DNA of 64,000 bases, from the NCBI GenBank assembly GCA_003971905.1, contig RSEE01000029.1, positions 372,001 through 436,000 on the forward strand, in the 5' to 3' direction. Shown here in pieces: positions 22,661 to 33,783 of this stretch; position 1 is the first letter of the stretch; each line of letters begins with the position of its first letter. The DNA comes from Moniliella sp. 'wahieum'. Lineage: Eukaryota; Basidiomycota; Moniliellomycetes; Moniliellales; Moniliellaceae. A model generated the notes under the pieces. The model ran no database searches. It was given only the letters and a program-made list of their open reading frames with translations, and was not told the DNA's origin. The position numbers and the translations under genes were made by a program.

Positions 22661-25640
22661 CTAGAGCAAGTTACCCCTGGGTAGAGTAGCGTACTGGGCG
22701 AGAAGCCACTGGCGAAGCAGGTCGCGGTACTCCTGAGGATGAATGGGTCAAGTGGTGTCCGACTCCCCCTTGAACCCCCCTCGCTGCAGCCCAAGGGTTC
22801 CCGCCCCTCGGGGAGTGAGGGCAGGATGATGTTCCATTCCCCATCGGTTCTTGGTGCGCGTATCGTCTCCACCCGTAAGAATGGGACAGAGGTTTGACCA
22901 CTTTCAGCTGACCCCACTGAGGCTGCTCTGGGTTGACCTGGTAGTCCATCCGACACAGTTTCTTGGGTCCAGACATGCCTTCTTCTTCGATCGCAGGGCG
23001 CGAGAGCGTCTGCTCCCCTCGCATGAGCGCAAACTTCTTATTGACCAAGGCCAAGTACCAGAACATGAGGTTGGTGATCGTCACTTGTTCGCTCAAGGGT
23101 CGACGCGGATCCGCTAGTTTGTAGTGGCTCAGTCGATAAATCGCCCGCTCCATGTTGACAGGGAAGCGTTGAATCTTGGCCTTCTTTTTGGAGGGATGCA
23201 GAGGCGCAAGCGATTCCTTCTTCTTCCCAAACAGCGCACCAAGCTTTTTAGTTCCTTTGCTCAACTCTTCATCTCGCTTCCCAAACCAGGCAGTAAAGCT
23301 TCGCTTGTCCTTGTCCTTTTCTTTTTCCTTTTCATGTCCCCGGGGGGGAGGGGACGAGGCTGAAGTTGCATGGGCGACTGCGTTGGAGAGTGCACACCTT
23401 GCCCCGGTGGGTGCGGAGCTTGAGCACGCTGAACCGAGGCTTTCGGCGTGGGTGCTTGCTGAACTGGGTGCTGAGCTGGAGGATACCCCACAGCGTGAAC
23501 CGAAGCATATGTTCCGGGAGCACTCGTCCATTGTTGGGGTGGTGGGGGAGCACCTCGACCTTGGCCAGGGGCGGGGGGCTGAGCGCGAATGGGTGCGGAC
23601 GGTTGTGTCTGGGGGAGAGGCGGGCGGGACTGCTGAGACTGTACGCGGGTAGCTACAGGGTGGCCTTGGGGTGTTTGGTGGGCTGAAGGGGAAGGTAAAG
23701 ACTGTAACCTCGATGTTCCCGGCGAACTTGGCCTCGCTGTCCCCGGAGCGCCGGGAGGCGACGTCTGCAATGGCGAGGTTGGCGCTGGCTGTGCGCGTAT
23801 GCCTCCAAAGGACGCGCGGTACCTTGGAGGACAGGGCCGGGCGCGGATCCTCTCACGGCATGGGGACCAGCGACGGGTAAGGAGCGCACTGAAGTGGTGG
23901 GAGAAGTTGGCTGACCACCCGGGGGGCGAGGGGATTGATTGTAAGCCTGACCCGCTGAAAAGGGGCAGGGGGCGGGTTCGAGAGAGCAGTACTAGCTCCT
24001 CCGTCCCTAGGCATGGATACGATAGGCAGGCCCTGCCGCTGAGCCTTGTGCATCTGGGTCAGATAGGCCGGTGGCAGTTCTGGCTGTGCAACGCTATGTC
24101 TTGGTTGGGGTCCACTTTCCAGTGCAGAAATGAGACGTTCGCGCGCCGTCGTTTCTGCATTGGATGCGGTTGAATTGAGAGCAGTTGAGCTGAAAGGACG
24201 GGAGGGCGAATGGACGGGACTGGGCGATGGGTTAGCATATGCCTCAATGATCATCCCGTACGATTGAGTGGCCGAAGCCGAAGTAGTCCCCCCGCCAGTT
24301 CATCCATGTCCAGATCGGCATAGGCAGCGTCTGTATCCGCTGGAGAAGTAACAGGTGGGCGGACAGAGGTCTCTTTCGTCAAAGAAGTGAGTTGCTCTCG
24401 GAGGGAGGGATCGCGCCGGCAGAAGAGAAAGATCCCGCTTGGGGGGGAAGAGGATCGCGACGCAACGGAGGCTCGCTTGCGCTTGTTGAAGAAGCATGTT
24501 CCCCGCCGAGAGATGGGAGGGGTGGCACCTCTTCCGTGGATCTGGTCGACCCATACCTTTACCTTCTCGCTGTCGTTGGCGCAAAGAGCCCGAGCGACGT
24601 ATATCCCTCACCTCGATCGCTTCTGGCATTGCATCGACGACGTCCATGGCTGTGCAGTCCAACGTTAGTGCCATTTGCCGAACAAAGGAAAACAAGACAC
24701 ACCTGCATTTCCACGCATGCTCAACGTGCGACCCAGCGCAGCCTTGAGGGCATCGGGGTCATCCCACTCTGGACCAAAGGAATCGTCCATTTCCGCCAAG
24801 GTAGGCCGACGAACCGGAGTCACTCGGTCCTCTACACCTTGGGGAGAGAAGGACTGCCCAATCGGGGGCTCGGGATCGTCACTCGGAGTGACTTGTTTCC
24901 GAAGCGTGGAGCGACGATTCAGGGGTCCCATTACAGGTGAAGGCTGCTGGTGTTGATGAGCACGGCGAATGCTGCGTGCTCTGACGCCTCCCAACCCAGA
25001 TAGAGCAGGGTGCAGCTCTTCCTCCTTGGGTTGGGGGGGAATGTGGCATTTCCGGCGGCTCCCGCTACTTCAGGTGCATCGAGGCGGGCACCCACCCTGA
25101 TGCAGCCCTGGGGGGACGAGGCTTGCTGCCCTCATCCGACGCCGAGCTGCGCGGCTCTCCTCGGTATAATTGATTGTCGATGGAGGCGCAGGGGGAGGCA
25201 CGGGGGCTGGGGCTGGGGCTGGGGTTGGAGCTGGGGATAGGTGCAGGAAAGCCGGGGTACCAGTGGCAGAGGTAGGGGTAGGAGCAGGGGAGGGGGGCAT
25301 ATCCAGGGGCAATGTGAACGTGGAGGGCAGCGGCGGTGGTTGATGATGTTTGTGGCGCGGGGGCGAAGGAGGGTACAAGCCGGGTCGGTCCGAGACGGCA
25401 CCAGGGGACGGCGTGGGGCCGAAGGAGGCGCCATGGTGTGGGCCTTGCTTGGCACTGGCCGTGGATGGGTGGAAGTCTGGGCCGCGGGCGCGTAGGCGTC
25501 GTTGGTCGTCGACAGGCGGAAGGCGGGGTCGGTAAAAATGGGCGACGGCGCCGATGGCGCTGGGCGGGGGGAGGAGGAGGGCACTGCGAAGGCGTGCTCG
25601 GCGGGCGTCCCCCCGACGGCGGTGTGCGGCGGGAGAACAT
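22661..25640 (-). CDS. Zds1/Zds2-type regulator of PP2A-Cdc55
   Basis: The diagnostic part is the Zds C-terminal domain at about 23160-22975: VNMERAIYRLSHYKLADPRR, PLSEQVTITNLMFWYLALVN. Yeast Zds proteins bind PP2A-Cdc55 and control mitotic entry and exit, polarity and Cdc14 release. The domain is preceded by a lysine-rich segment (SFTAWFGKRDEELSKGTKKL, GALFGKKKESL) and by a long Pro/Ser/Gln-rich, low-complexity N-terminal region (EPPIGQSFSPQGVEDRVTPV, EMDDSFGPEWDDPDALKAAL) spread over several frames up to about 25.6 kb. The end is HPQEYRDLLRQWLLAQYATL with TAG at 22663-22661. The roughly 3 kb span suits the family (about 900 residues). The start (ATG 25640) and internal joins are uncertain; frame breaks are frequent and introns possible. 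Confidence 0.75.
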
Positions 25641-26162
25641 TGGTGGTGCGCAGGCAGATCCAGACGCGGCGATGGGCAGTGCCGGCGACGGTGCCTTGCG
25701 CTCAGGCACCAATTCGGCCTGCACCGCCCACCCACCGACGGCCACGTCCCCCCAAAGCCTATCTCCCGCCGCAGTGCCCCTGTGCCTGGGCTGGCGTATC
25801 TTTGTTTACCCGCCCGCCTACGCAGCGCACTACGCCACCTGTCTCGCTTGTCCCCCGCCACCCTCCGTCTGACCTGGATGGCACGCACCACCCCCCACCC
25901 CCACCACCCCACGCTGCTCGCTCAGGCCCACACCGCCATGAGGCCATCGTCTCTATCCGCCGCCTCTGCTTCTCTACGAACCACTGTAGCGTCCTTGCAT
26001 TAGCATGAAGGCGTGTGCCATTTTGTGCTGCTACACTGCACAGCGAGGATGCATGGGGACATAGTGTGCCCGTCCTGAGCCAGGTATTGCCATGTCCAGC
26101 AAGGGAGCCGGAACCACCAAAGGGGGCAAGCCACAGGCGGAAGAAAAAAACACACAATGCGT
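25641..26162. other. Spacer, nothing recognised
   Basis: About 520 bp between the Zds start region and the 3' end of RPS18. Part of it may be 5' leader of the Zds gene. No repeat or RNA gene was seen. Confidence 0.35.
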
Positions 26163-26757
26163 TTACTTTTTCTTGCCGGCAATGGCGCGGCCACGGCGAC
26201 CAGTGGTCTTGGTGTGCTGGCCACGCACACGGAGCTGGAGGTAGTGGCGGATACCGCGGTGGGCGCGGATCTTCTTCAACCGCTCAATGTCCTCGCGCAG
26301 GGCAGAGTCAATGTTGTTAGACACAAGCTGGGACGACTTGCCAGTCGTCACATCCCGCTGCCGGTTGAGGAACCAGTCCGGGATCTTGAACTCCTGCGGG
26401 TTGCAGAATGTTTACCACACGCTCCAACTCATCCGAGTTGAGCTCACCAGCACTGGTGCATCCACAAGGTCAGTAAAGCAGTTATATTGCAGGCACCGAA
26501 CCCACAAGGAACGGTAGCTGGGACGGAGGCGGAATGCACATCGCCTACGACACCCCTTCAATCAGAGCATCTGGACGTACCGCTTGTTCAGGTCAATGTC
26601 GGCCTTCTTGCACACCATGTTGGCAAACCGGCGGCCGACACCCCTTGATCTGGGTCAGGGCGTACATGATCTTGACCCTACCGTCGACATTGGTGTTGAG
26701 CAAACGCAGAATGTGCGCAAAGCTCTGCGAGGCGTCCATAGGAACAAGAGACATGAT
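26163..26757 (-). CDS. RPS18: 40S ribosomal protein S18 (uS13)
   Basis: uS13 sits in the head of the small ribosomal subunit. Exon 1 (26757-26581) encodes [38 protein letters not shown] and, after a frame break, [16 protein letters not shown]. Intron 26580-26453 (128 nt, gtacgt...cag) joins CG|T to [17 protein letters not shown]. Exon 2 ends [40 protein letters not shown] and KK. There are two frame breaks: GGGTGTCGG at about 26645 (one lost base, GVGRRF expected) and CTGCAACCCGCAG at about 26402, where an A run seems to have lost two bases (ILQNPQEF expected). The gene is otherwise near-identical to eukaryotic S18, which makes the indels unambiguous. Confidence 0.95.
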
Positions 26758-27770
26758 GGGCAACTGCGTTTCAGTCAGCACTTTGCTTCCAGGACAGGGG
26801 AATGGTGAGCGAAAACGACTAGGACAAGACGTACAAGACTTGGTGAGGTGGGTGGGAACGGCACACACTACTGCGCCAGCACGCGTCCAAGCGGAGGGTG
26901 GCGGAAGGCGGAGACGGAGTAGGGTTGTAATAGGGTTCCGCAGCTTTTTTTCTTTTCATTGCGCAACCCTATGCCGCGTTCATTACCTACGGCCATTTCG
27001 TCGGCAATGCTATGCGTTGTAAATTATACATCCGACCCAGTACGCTTCTCCCACGCTCCTCCTCATGAGGGCCAACAAACGACGCCAATCGACTACATTG
27101 GAGAGCTGGACACCGTCGGCGTAACGTTGTGGGCAATTAAAAGTAGGAAGGGCTGGTGCTAGAGTGCGACTTGGGAGCACTCGCGATCCTATGGATCACT
27201 GCAAAGCATCTTCAGACAAGGCGTGAAGGCGAAGTGGTGACCACAAGTCTTCAAGCAACGTCTGAAGAGAAAGAGACAGGAGAGAGAGAGGGAGATGGAG
27301 CGAGCAGGGGGCGCGGCCTGCGAGCGGAACTCTTCCGCCCGGCGAAGATCGCCGATCAACTGAGGGCCGTGCAGGGGAACCCTAGCACTACCCTCCAGCA
27401 GCTGGGAGAGGGATCCCCCGCGTCTCAGCCACTTACAACACTATTTCGAAACGCGTCAAGAGTGGGATCTGCACGCGTCAGTCGGAACGGTGTCCTGCTA
27501 ACGGTAGTAGGTGGGTACGCTTCTTTTGGTGCTGTGCGCTGTATCCGGCGTGTCCAAGGGGGACAGTGGGTGCGCGACTGAATTTGAAATCGGGGTCAAG
27601 TATATGAACCTTTCATGAGTATTCCGTCGACGCGTTTCATTCCGCCCACCACCTTCGTAGCCATCGCCACAGCCCATCACCGCCCTCGTTTTTGACCAAC
27701 AACACGTTCGATGGTGGTGCTGGCCTACGATGCGGCGCTGGACGATGTGGCGGGCAACGCGTGGACAACC
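26758..27770. other. Divergent spacer RPS18 / histone deacetylase
   Basis: About 1 kb. It includes the RPS18 promoter region and GA-rich stretches near 27265-27310. No supported gene. Confidence 0.4.
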
Positions 27771-29075
27771 ATGAGCGACACGCCATTTTTTGTGCTGCTC
27801 CCCTTGCCGTGAATGGCGGGGTGAGGCTGTGAGCGCGGATGCCGAGCGGGTGCGAGCCCACTCAGACCGTGTGAGCTACTACTTCCCCAAGGGCGTCGGC
27901 CATTACCACTACGGCGAGCGACACCCAATGAAGCCGCTCGTCTGACGTTAACCAACCGGCTTGTTCTCGGATACGGCTTGCATACATACATGCATGGCTC
28001 TTCTCCCCATCCCCCGCCTCGCGGGAGGAGATGGAGGCCTTCCACGATCCGGATTACATTCAGTTTTGGCGACTGTTACGCCTTCCTCGCCACCCACCGC
28101 AGCTTTCACCCGGTTCAACTTTGCCGATGATTGCCCCGTGTTTGATGGCATGTACGAATTTTGCCGCTCCTATGCGGGCGCCTCGCTTGCCGCCGCACGC
28201 AAACTCAACACGGGCACGACTGACATTGCCATCAACTGGTCTGGGGGACTGCACCATGCCAAAAAGTCCGAGGCCAGTGGCTTTTGTTACATTAACGACA
28301 TTGTGCTGGCCATCATGGAGCTACTGCGTCATCACCCGCGCGTGCTCTACATTGACATTGATGTCCACCATGGGGATGGGGTCCAAGAAGCCTTTTACAA
28401 CTCGAATCGCGTTTTCACTGTAAGCTTTCACAAGTATGGCAACGACTTTTCCCATGCACCGGTGCGCTGCGCGAGACGGGGGTTGCGCTTGGCAAGCATT
28501 TCTGCATGAACGTTCCCCTTGCTGATGGGATCGACGATGCATCCTACGTTGCCCTTCAAGGCCATTATGGAACCGATTGTCAATACGTTTGATCCAGCCG
28601 CGATTGTGCTCCAGTGTGGCGCGGACTCGCTTGGGAACGACCGTTGGGCTGCTTCAACCTCTCGGTTGCAGCGCATGGGGAGTGCGTGCGCTTCGTCCGG
28701 CAGTTTGGGATCCCCTTGCTCACAGTGGGAGGGGGCGGGTACACGGTGCGCAACGTGGCGCGGTGCTGGACGTATGAGACGGCAGTGCTGCTCAACCACA
28801 GGTCCCTGACCACCTGCCACACAGAGTTTGATGCCTTCTTCCTCCCCTCCAAACGGTTGCATGAGCCACTGCGAGCACGGCCCAACGCGGGTGGGCAAGG
28901 CGGACGCCTGGAAAATCAGAACACCCGTGCTTCGCTCGAAAAGATCCGCGTGGCTTGTCTCGACAATCTGCGTTACCTTCACGCGCACCTTCGGTCCAAA
29001 TGCACGAGCTGCCCCCGGATCTGTTGGGCAGCTGGGTCGAGGAGGAACCTCAAACCGATCCGCGGGCGGACAAGT
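27771..29075 (+). CDS. Class I histone deacetylase (Hos2/HDAC3-like)
   Basis: A zinc-dependent lysine deacetylase acting on histones in corepressor complexes. Motifs in order: [20 protein letters not shown] at the start of the domain, then [20 protein letters not shown], then [20 protein letters not shown], then [20 protein letters not shown] (the Asp and His zinc ligands), later [11 protein letters not shown], and [18 protein letters not shown]. The acidic tail reads [20 protein letters not shown]. The segment DCPVF and the overall spacing fit the Hos2/HDAC3 group better than Rpd3, but this is a judgement. The locus is broken by at least five frameshifts (about 27950, 28445, 28555, 28645 and 28987), most at T or G runs and fitting losses. 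The ATG at 27771 is the closest upstream start, and the first about 30 codons are unresolved. Confidence 0.88.
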
Positions 29076-29819
29076 GAACAGTGAACCGACTGAACCTGTT
29101 GTACTTTGTACTTATACCTCCTCTGTTTCATTCTGTATTGGCCATGGTGAACCATGCATCGGTCGTAGGTTTCATTCGCTACCGGTAGGCATCCTCAGCA
29201 CAGGGCGTGTCCACCCACCTTGCTCAAGGCGACGCGAAGCGCTTGGCGGCCACGCTTCCCCTTGTCCGCGCCAGCTACGCCACCCTCGGTAGCCATCTTG
29301 TAGTCGTCCTGACGTTGGAGGCGGGAACCAGCGCGCTAGAGAGGGCGGAAGAGCGACGCTAGAATGCGAAGCATATACTGGACGCAGATAGGAGAGAGGG
29401 AAGGACCGCTGGTTGTGGACGACCGATAGCCCGGTGCGTTGGCGGAGAGGCCGTATCATCTCAACCACTAAACACGAGGCATGACGCGTGACGCGTGATG
29501 AATTGTGCAAGAATCGATGATCGATGATCTGCAGTCGGCCAGATGGGCCTATTGCGGGTGGGCAGCTTGGGGGCAGTGTGGTGCTAGGGTTGGCTTTAAA
29601 GCCGCGCGAAGTGGAGCCAAGCGCTGGATGCCAGCATCAGATTAATCCGAACGCTGGATTGGGTTGGGTTAGGTTGGGTTGAGTTTGGGATGGGAGGTTT
29701 GAGAGCTGCTTCTCGCGCATACTTCTTGGCCTGGCCCTCCTCCACCTCCTCCACCACCCCACCACCTCCACCTCCTCCACCTCCACCTCCCCCACCTTCT
29801 CTGCCACCACCCCTTCACC
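29076..29819. other. Spacer and pyrimidine-rich leader before acetyl-CoA acetyltransferase
   Basis: It contains a heptamer array GCATGAC/GCGTGAC/GCGTGAT at 29479-29499 and ATCGATG pairs just after it. A CCACCT-rich leader (29740-29819) runs directly into the start codon. No gene seen. Confidence 0.45.
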
Positions 29820-30991
29820 ATGGTTGCCGACGTGTACATCCTCAGCGCTGCTCGCACGCCTGTTGGCTCTTTCAACGGTACTCTCAAGGACGTTCCGGCC
29901 ACCCAGCTCGGCTCGACTGCCCTCAAGGCCGCCGTTGAGCGCTCGGGGGTGCAGCCGGCCGACATTCAAGAGGTCGTGTTTGGCCATGTGCTGCAAGGCA
30001 GCGCAGGCCAAGCTCCCGCCCGTCAAGCTGCTATCGGCGCTGGTTTGCCCGTTACTACGGATGCCACCACGGTCAACAAGGTGTGTGCCGCCGGGCTGAA
30101 GGCGGTCGCGCTCGCTGCGCAGAGCATCCAACTGGGTCACGCTTCTCTCAACGCCGCGGGCGGCATGGAGTCCATGTCCAACGCGCCGTACTATGTCGCG
30201 CGTAATTCGACTGGTGGGTTTGGTCACACTTCGCTCCAAGATGCGTTGGTCAAGGATGGCTTGAGCGATGCCTACTCGCAAGAAGCGATGGGCATCTGTG
30301 CTGAGGAGACGGCGCGCAAGTACGACCTGTCGCGCGAGGCACAGGATGCGTATGCAATCGAATCTTACACGCGTGCCGCCAAGGCGTGGGCGGACAACCT
30401 GTTCAAAGATGAGATTGTGCCTGTGACGATCAAGGATCGGCGTGGAAACGAAACGGTGGTGGCTGAAGACGAGGAGTACAAAAAGGTCAAGATGGAGAAG
30501 ATCCCTTCGCTCCGCCCTGTGTTCAAGAAGGACGGCACCATCACCGCTGCCAACGCATCGACGATCAACGACGGTGCCTCGGCGCTGGTCTTGGCGGCAA
30601 AGGAGGAGGTGGAGAAGCGTAACCTGAAGCCCTTGGCGCGCATCGCTCTTACGCCGACGCTGCCGTCGAGCCCGTCGACTTCCCCATTGCGCCCGCCTCA
30701 GCCATCCCAATTGCCCTTCAGCGTGCGGGTCTGACCAAGGACGAAATTGCTCTGTGGGAGGTGAACGAGGCCTTCTCGGCTGTCGCCCTGGCCAACGCCA
30801 AGATTCTTGACTTGGACATGAGCAAGGTCAACACTAGGGGTGGTGGAGTGTCTCTCGGTCACCCGCTGGGCTCATCCGGATCCCGTATCCTCGTCACGCT
30901 CGCCCATGCGCTGAAGCCGGGCGAGTATGGTTTGGCGGCAGTGTGCAATGGCGGTGGTGGCGCGACGGCGATGATCATCCAGCGTCTGTAA
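29820..30991 (+). CDS. ERG10: Acetyl-CoA C-acetyltransferase (thiolase)
   Basis: It condenses two acetyl-CoA to acetoacetyl-CoA, the first step of the mevalonate/ergosterol pathway. The frame starts [20 protein letters not shown] and contains the acylated cysteine at residue 89 ([20 protein letters not shown]), [56 protein letters not shown], the His motif [17 protein letters not shown] and the second catalytic Cys in [19 protein letters not shown]. No intron. One frame break at about 30648 (ATCGCTCTTACGCC), after LKPLARI, fits one lost base; [20 protein letters not shown] follows in the other frame. The C-terminus IIQRL is not a standard PTS1 and no presequence is visible, so the cytosolic form is likely. 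Confidence 0.95.
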
Positions 30992-32218
30992 ATGTGACTT
31001 CTGAATGTGGTCTTCTACGCATCCCTGCAATAATCCCAGTGTGCACATGCGCTTGACCAGTCCAATTGATTGACAGACCTTGATAGACCTCGATTATATC
31101 CCATCGCCCATCGCATATAAGGTGTACGGATGTTCTATGGCAATGCAGCAAAGGAAGACGAGAGAAAGGGAATGAATTGAATGCGGAAGGTCTGTAGAGA
31201 AAAAAACCAGTCAGAATGGCATGTTCATCTCGACCGGATGAAGGGATCAGAAGAGATCTTTGGCTTTGATCGTGCTAATCTTCATGGGACATTATCCGCC
31301 TGGGGCGGCAACAATGGTCATCCTGTGGTGAGGCAGAAGGCTGAAAACGTACAGTGCTCAACGACTAGTGACCGGTCGCTTGAACCTTGACCAAACCACA
31401 CAAGCCACCAAGAATCTGCAGAAACACACACACATACATGTCGGCGTGTGCGCCTGGACTAGGGGGATCATGGTCCGCCGCACCTCAAACGAGGGGCAGA
31501 CTGACCCACTAGGAGCGCGAAGCTCATTCACAGAAACACTGGCACGAGGCCCGGCCCAAGCTGGCACAATTGTTCTTGGAGACGGGAACGCGGTACTGGG
31601 ACGGAGGAAATGACCAGCACCGAACTTTTGAGTCTGGGGGGAGGGTTAGCGGGAGCCGGAGTATGGGCAGTGAGATCTGAGAGCCAGTTGGGTACGCACC
31701 TCCTTTGGATTTTTTGTTCGAGAAAAGAAGAAAGAGGTCGCCAGCCGAACCGCGCAAAATAAAGCCCACTGGTTCGTGGAGGGCGGAAAAAAACGGATTC
31801 CGCCCGTGGGCGGATCGCGTGATGAAAGTTTCGGCGCAGAGGGCACGCGCCCAAGGTAGGGAAGGAAGGATGGGTGAGCGTAGCTGGTGAGGCGGCATTC
31901 ACGAATACCAGACAGGAGAGCCGGAAGCTTGAAACTTGAAGGCAGGGTGGCATGTGCTTCACAATTTGGCATCTGATTTGAAAGTTGAACGTGAACGTGC
32001 AGCCGCAGACGGAGGCAGCCGCCCAGCGTCCCGCCAGCTGAGGCTCACTAGCACTAGTCACTCACCCTCAGCGTCTCTCAGCTCTCACGCGTCGCCCGCG
32101 TCACCGCCGGGCCCGGCCTCGGGGCCGGCACAGCCGTAGCCGTGTGCCCCGCCTGCATGCGCACTGGGCAGCCCGGCAGCCCCCCACCCCCCACCACCTC
32201 CTCCCTCGCTTGTGCATC
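30992..32218. other. Spacer between acetyl-CoA acetyltransferase and malate dehydrogenase
   Basis: About 1.2 kb. A long minus-strand open frame (31528-32061) has no recognisable feature and I treat it as chance. Around 32040-32100 there is a CACTAG/CTCACGCGTC-type degenerate repeat, then a CCACC-rich leader up to the ATG. Confidence 0.4.
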
Positions 32219-33284
32219 ATGGTCAAAGCTGTCGTTGTTGGTGCCGCCGGCGGAATCGGCCAGCCGCTCTCGCTTCTGCTCAAGCAGTCTCCGCTCATCC
32301 ACGAGCTCGCCCTCTATGACGTGGTCAATGCGCCCGGCGTAGCGGCCGATGTGTCGCACATCAACACCCCCGCCCGCGTCACAGGCTACCTCCCCGCCGA
32401 CAATGGCCTGGACAAGGCGCTGTCCAACGCCGACCTGGTTATCATCCCGGCCGGTGTCCCCCGCAAGCCCGGCATGACCCGCGACGACCTCTTCAACGTC
32501 AATGCCAAGATCTGCGCTGGCATTGCTTCTTCCATTGCCGCCAACGCCCCCAAGGCGTTTGTGTTGGTCATCTCCAACCCGGTCAACTCGACGGTGCCCA
32601 TCTTTGCCGAGGTGCTCAAGCAGAAGGGTGTGTACGACCCTCGCCGCCTGTTCGGCGTCACCACCCTCGACGTGGTACGGGCCAGCACCTTTGTTGCTGA
32701 AGCGGCACACAAGCCGCTCGAGTCGCTCGGATGGAAGGTGCCCGTGATCGGAGGCCATTCGGGGCACACGATCGTGCCCCTGCTCAGCCAAAGCGAGCCG
32801 CGTGTGGTACGTCGTAACCGACCCAGCCCTCCTCCCCACCTAACCATCTTTTCTGTAAATTCTGCTGTGGCTGACGCAAAGTAGGCATTGGACCAGGAGA
32901 CCATCGCCCACCTTACCAACCGCATCCAATTCGGTGGTGATGAAGTGGTCAAGGCGAAGAATGGTGGCGGGAGCGCGACCCTCTCGATGGCCTATGCTGG
33001 TGCACGGTTTGCCATTTCCGTACTGGAGGCCGCAAGGCAAGACCCAGACCGAGTACAGCTACGTGGACCTGGCTGCCGACCCGGCAGGTGGGGCCGAAGT
33101 GAAAAAGCAACTGGCTTCCGAGCCTATCTTCTTCTCTGTTCCCGTTGTTCTGGGCCCCCGTGGCGTGGAGAAGGTCCTCCCCCTCCCGGCCGTGAGCGAA
33201 TACGAAAAAGAACTGATCAAGACTGCCGTCAAAGACCTGGGTGGGAACGTCGCCAAAGGCGTGCAGTTTGCTGCCAAGCTTTGA
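32219..33284 (+). CDS. Malate dehydrogenase, probably peroxisomal
   Basis: NAD-dependent malate/oxaloacetate oxidoreductase. Exon 1 (32219-32806) encodes the Rossmann motif [10 protein letters not shown] (residues 7-15), [20 protein letters not shown], the loop Arg-containing [52 protein letters not shown] and the catalytic-His motif [18 protein letters not shown] 78-nt intron (32807-32884, gtacgt...tag) joins PRV to [10 protein letters not shown]. The frame breaks at about 33033 after ISVLEAA and continues [20 protein letters not shown] to the stop at 33282-33284. The last three residues are AKL, a PTS1-type peroxisomal signal, and no presequence is encoded from an ATG. I therefore infer the peroxisomal isoform; mitochondrial or cytosolic location is less likely. 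Confidence 0.93.
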
Positions 33285-33783
33285 GCTGCTTGGAGCTGAT
33301 CCAATCCAAACGCTGTGACTCCAGTTATTCAAGTCTAATCTAAAGAATCATCTTAGATCTAAGGTCATTAATCCCCGCTACCAAGACCTACCTTTTTGTC
33401 CTTTTTCTTTACACCGGCCCAGTCGCCAGTGCAATGAACGGTGTTGTGTCCCTGTGTCTGGCTGATCTAATTGACGCATGTAGTTCCCGCCATGGAAGTA
33501 TCAATCCTCTTCGGTAGGGGAGGTGTCTGGACAGCCGAGGGCCCTCCGCGTTAAACCAAATCTCACCAATGCCCGCCCTGTATCTACCATGCATAACTTT
33601 AATTGGCCCCTTCGAGACCTGCCAGAGCCTACGCGGGGAATAAAGCGTCTCCATCCGAACGTGCTAGTATACCATTGGGTCTGAGGGTACGCATTCTTTC
33701 CTACTACTCTAAACCTAAGCCTTGGGTGTTGAAGATACAGGCCTGCATACGATCAAGTACGACAAACGAGTAGAGGATTGAAT
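33285..33783. other. Convergent 3' spacer
   Basis: About 500 bp between the 3' ends of malate dehydrogenase and the kinase. A short inverted repeat (TCTTAGATCTAAG, about 33350-33362) could be a transcript-end hairpin; otherwise nothing. Confidence 0.35.

Noticed and set aside
29637-30710. Long minus-strand open frame of 357 codons
   Set aside because: It is the antisense shadow of the acetyl-CoA acetyltransferase gene, whose protein is unambiguous.
31528-32061. 177-codon minus-strand open frame
   Set aside because: No motif, atypical composition, and it covers the promoter of malate dehydrogenase; most likely chance.
32144-32218. Basic N-terminal extension of malate dehydrogenase that would look like a mitochondrial presequence
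   Set aside because: The upstream frame starts with GTG, not ATG, and the C-terminus carries a peroxisomal-type AKL.
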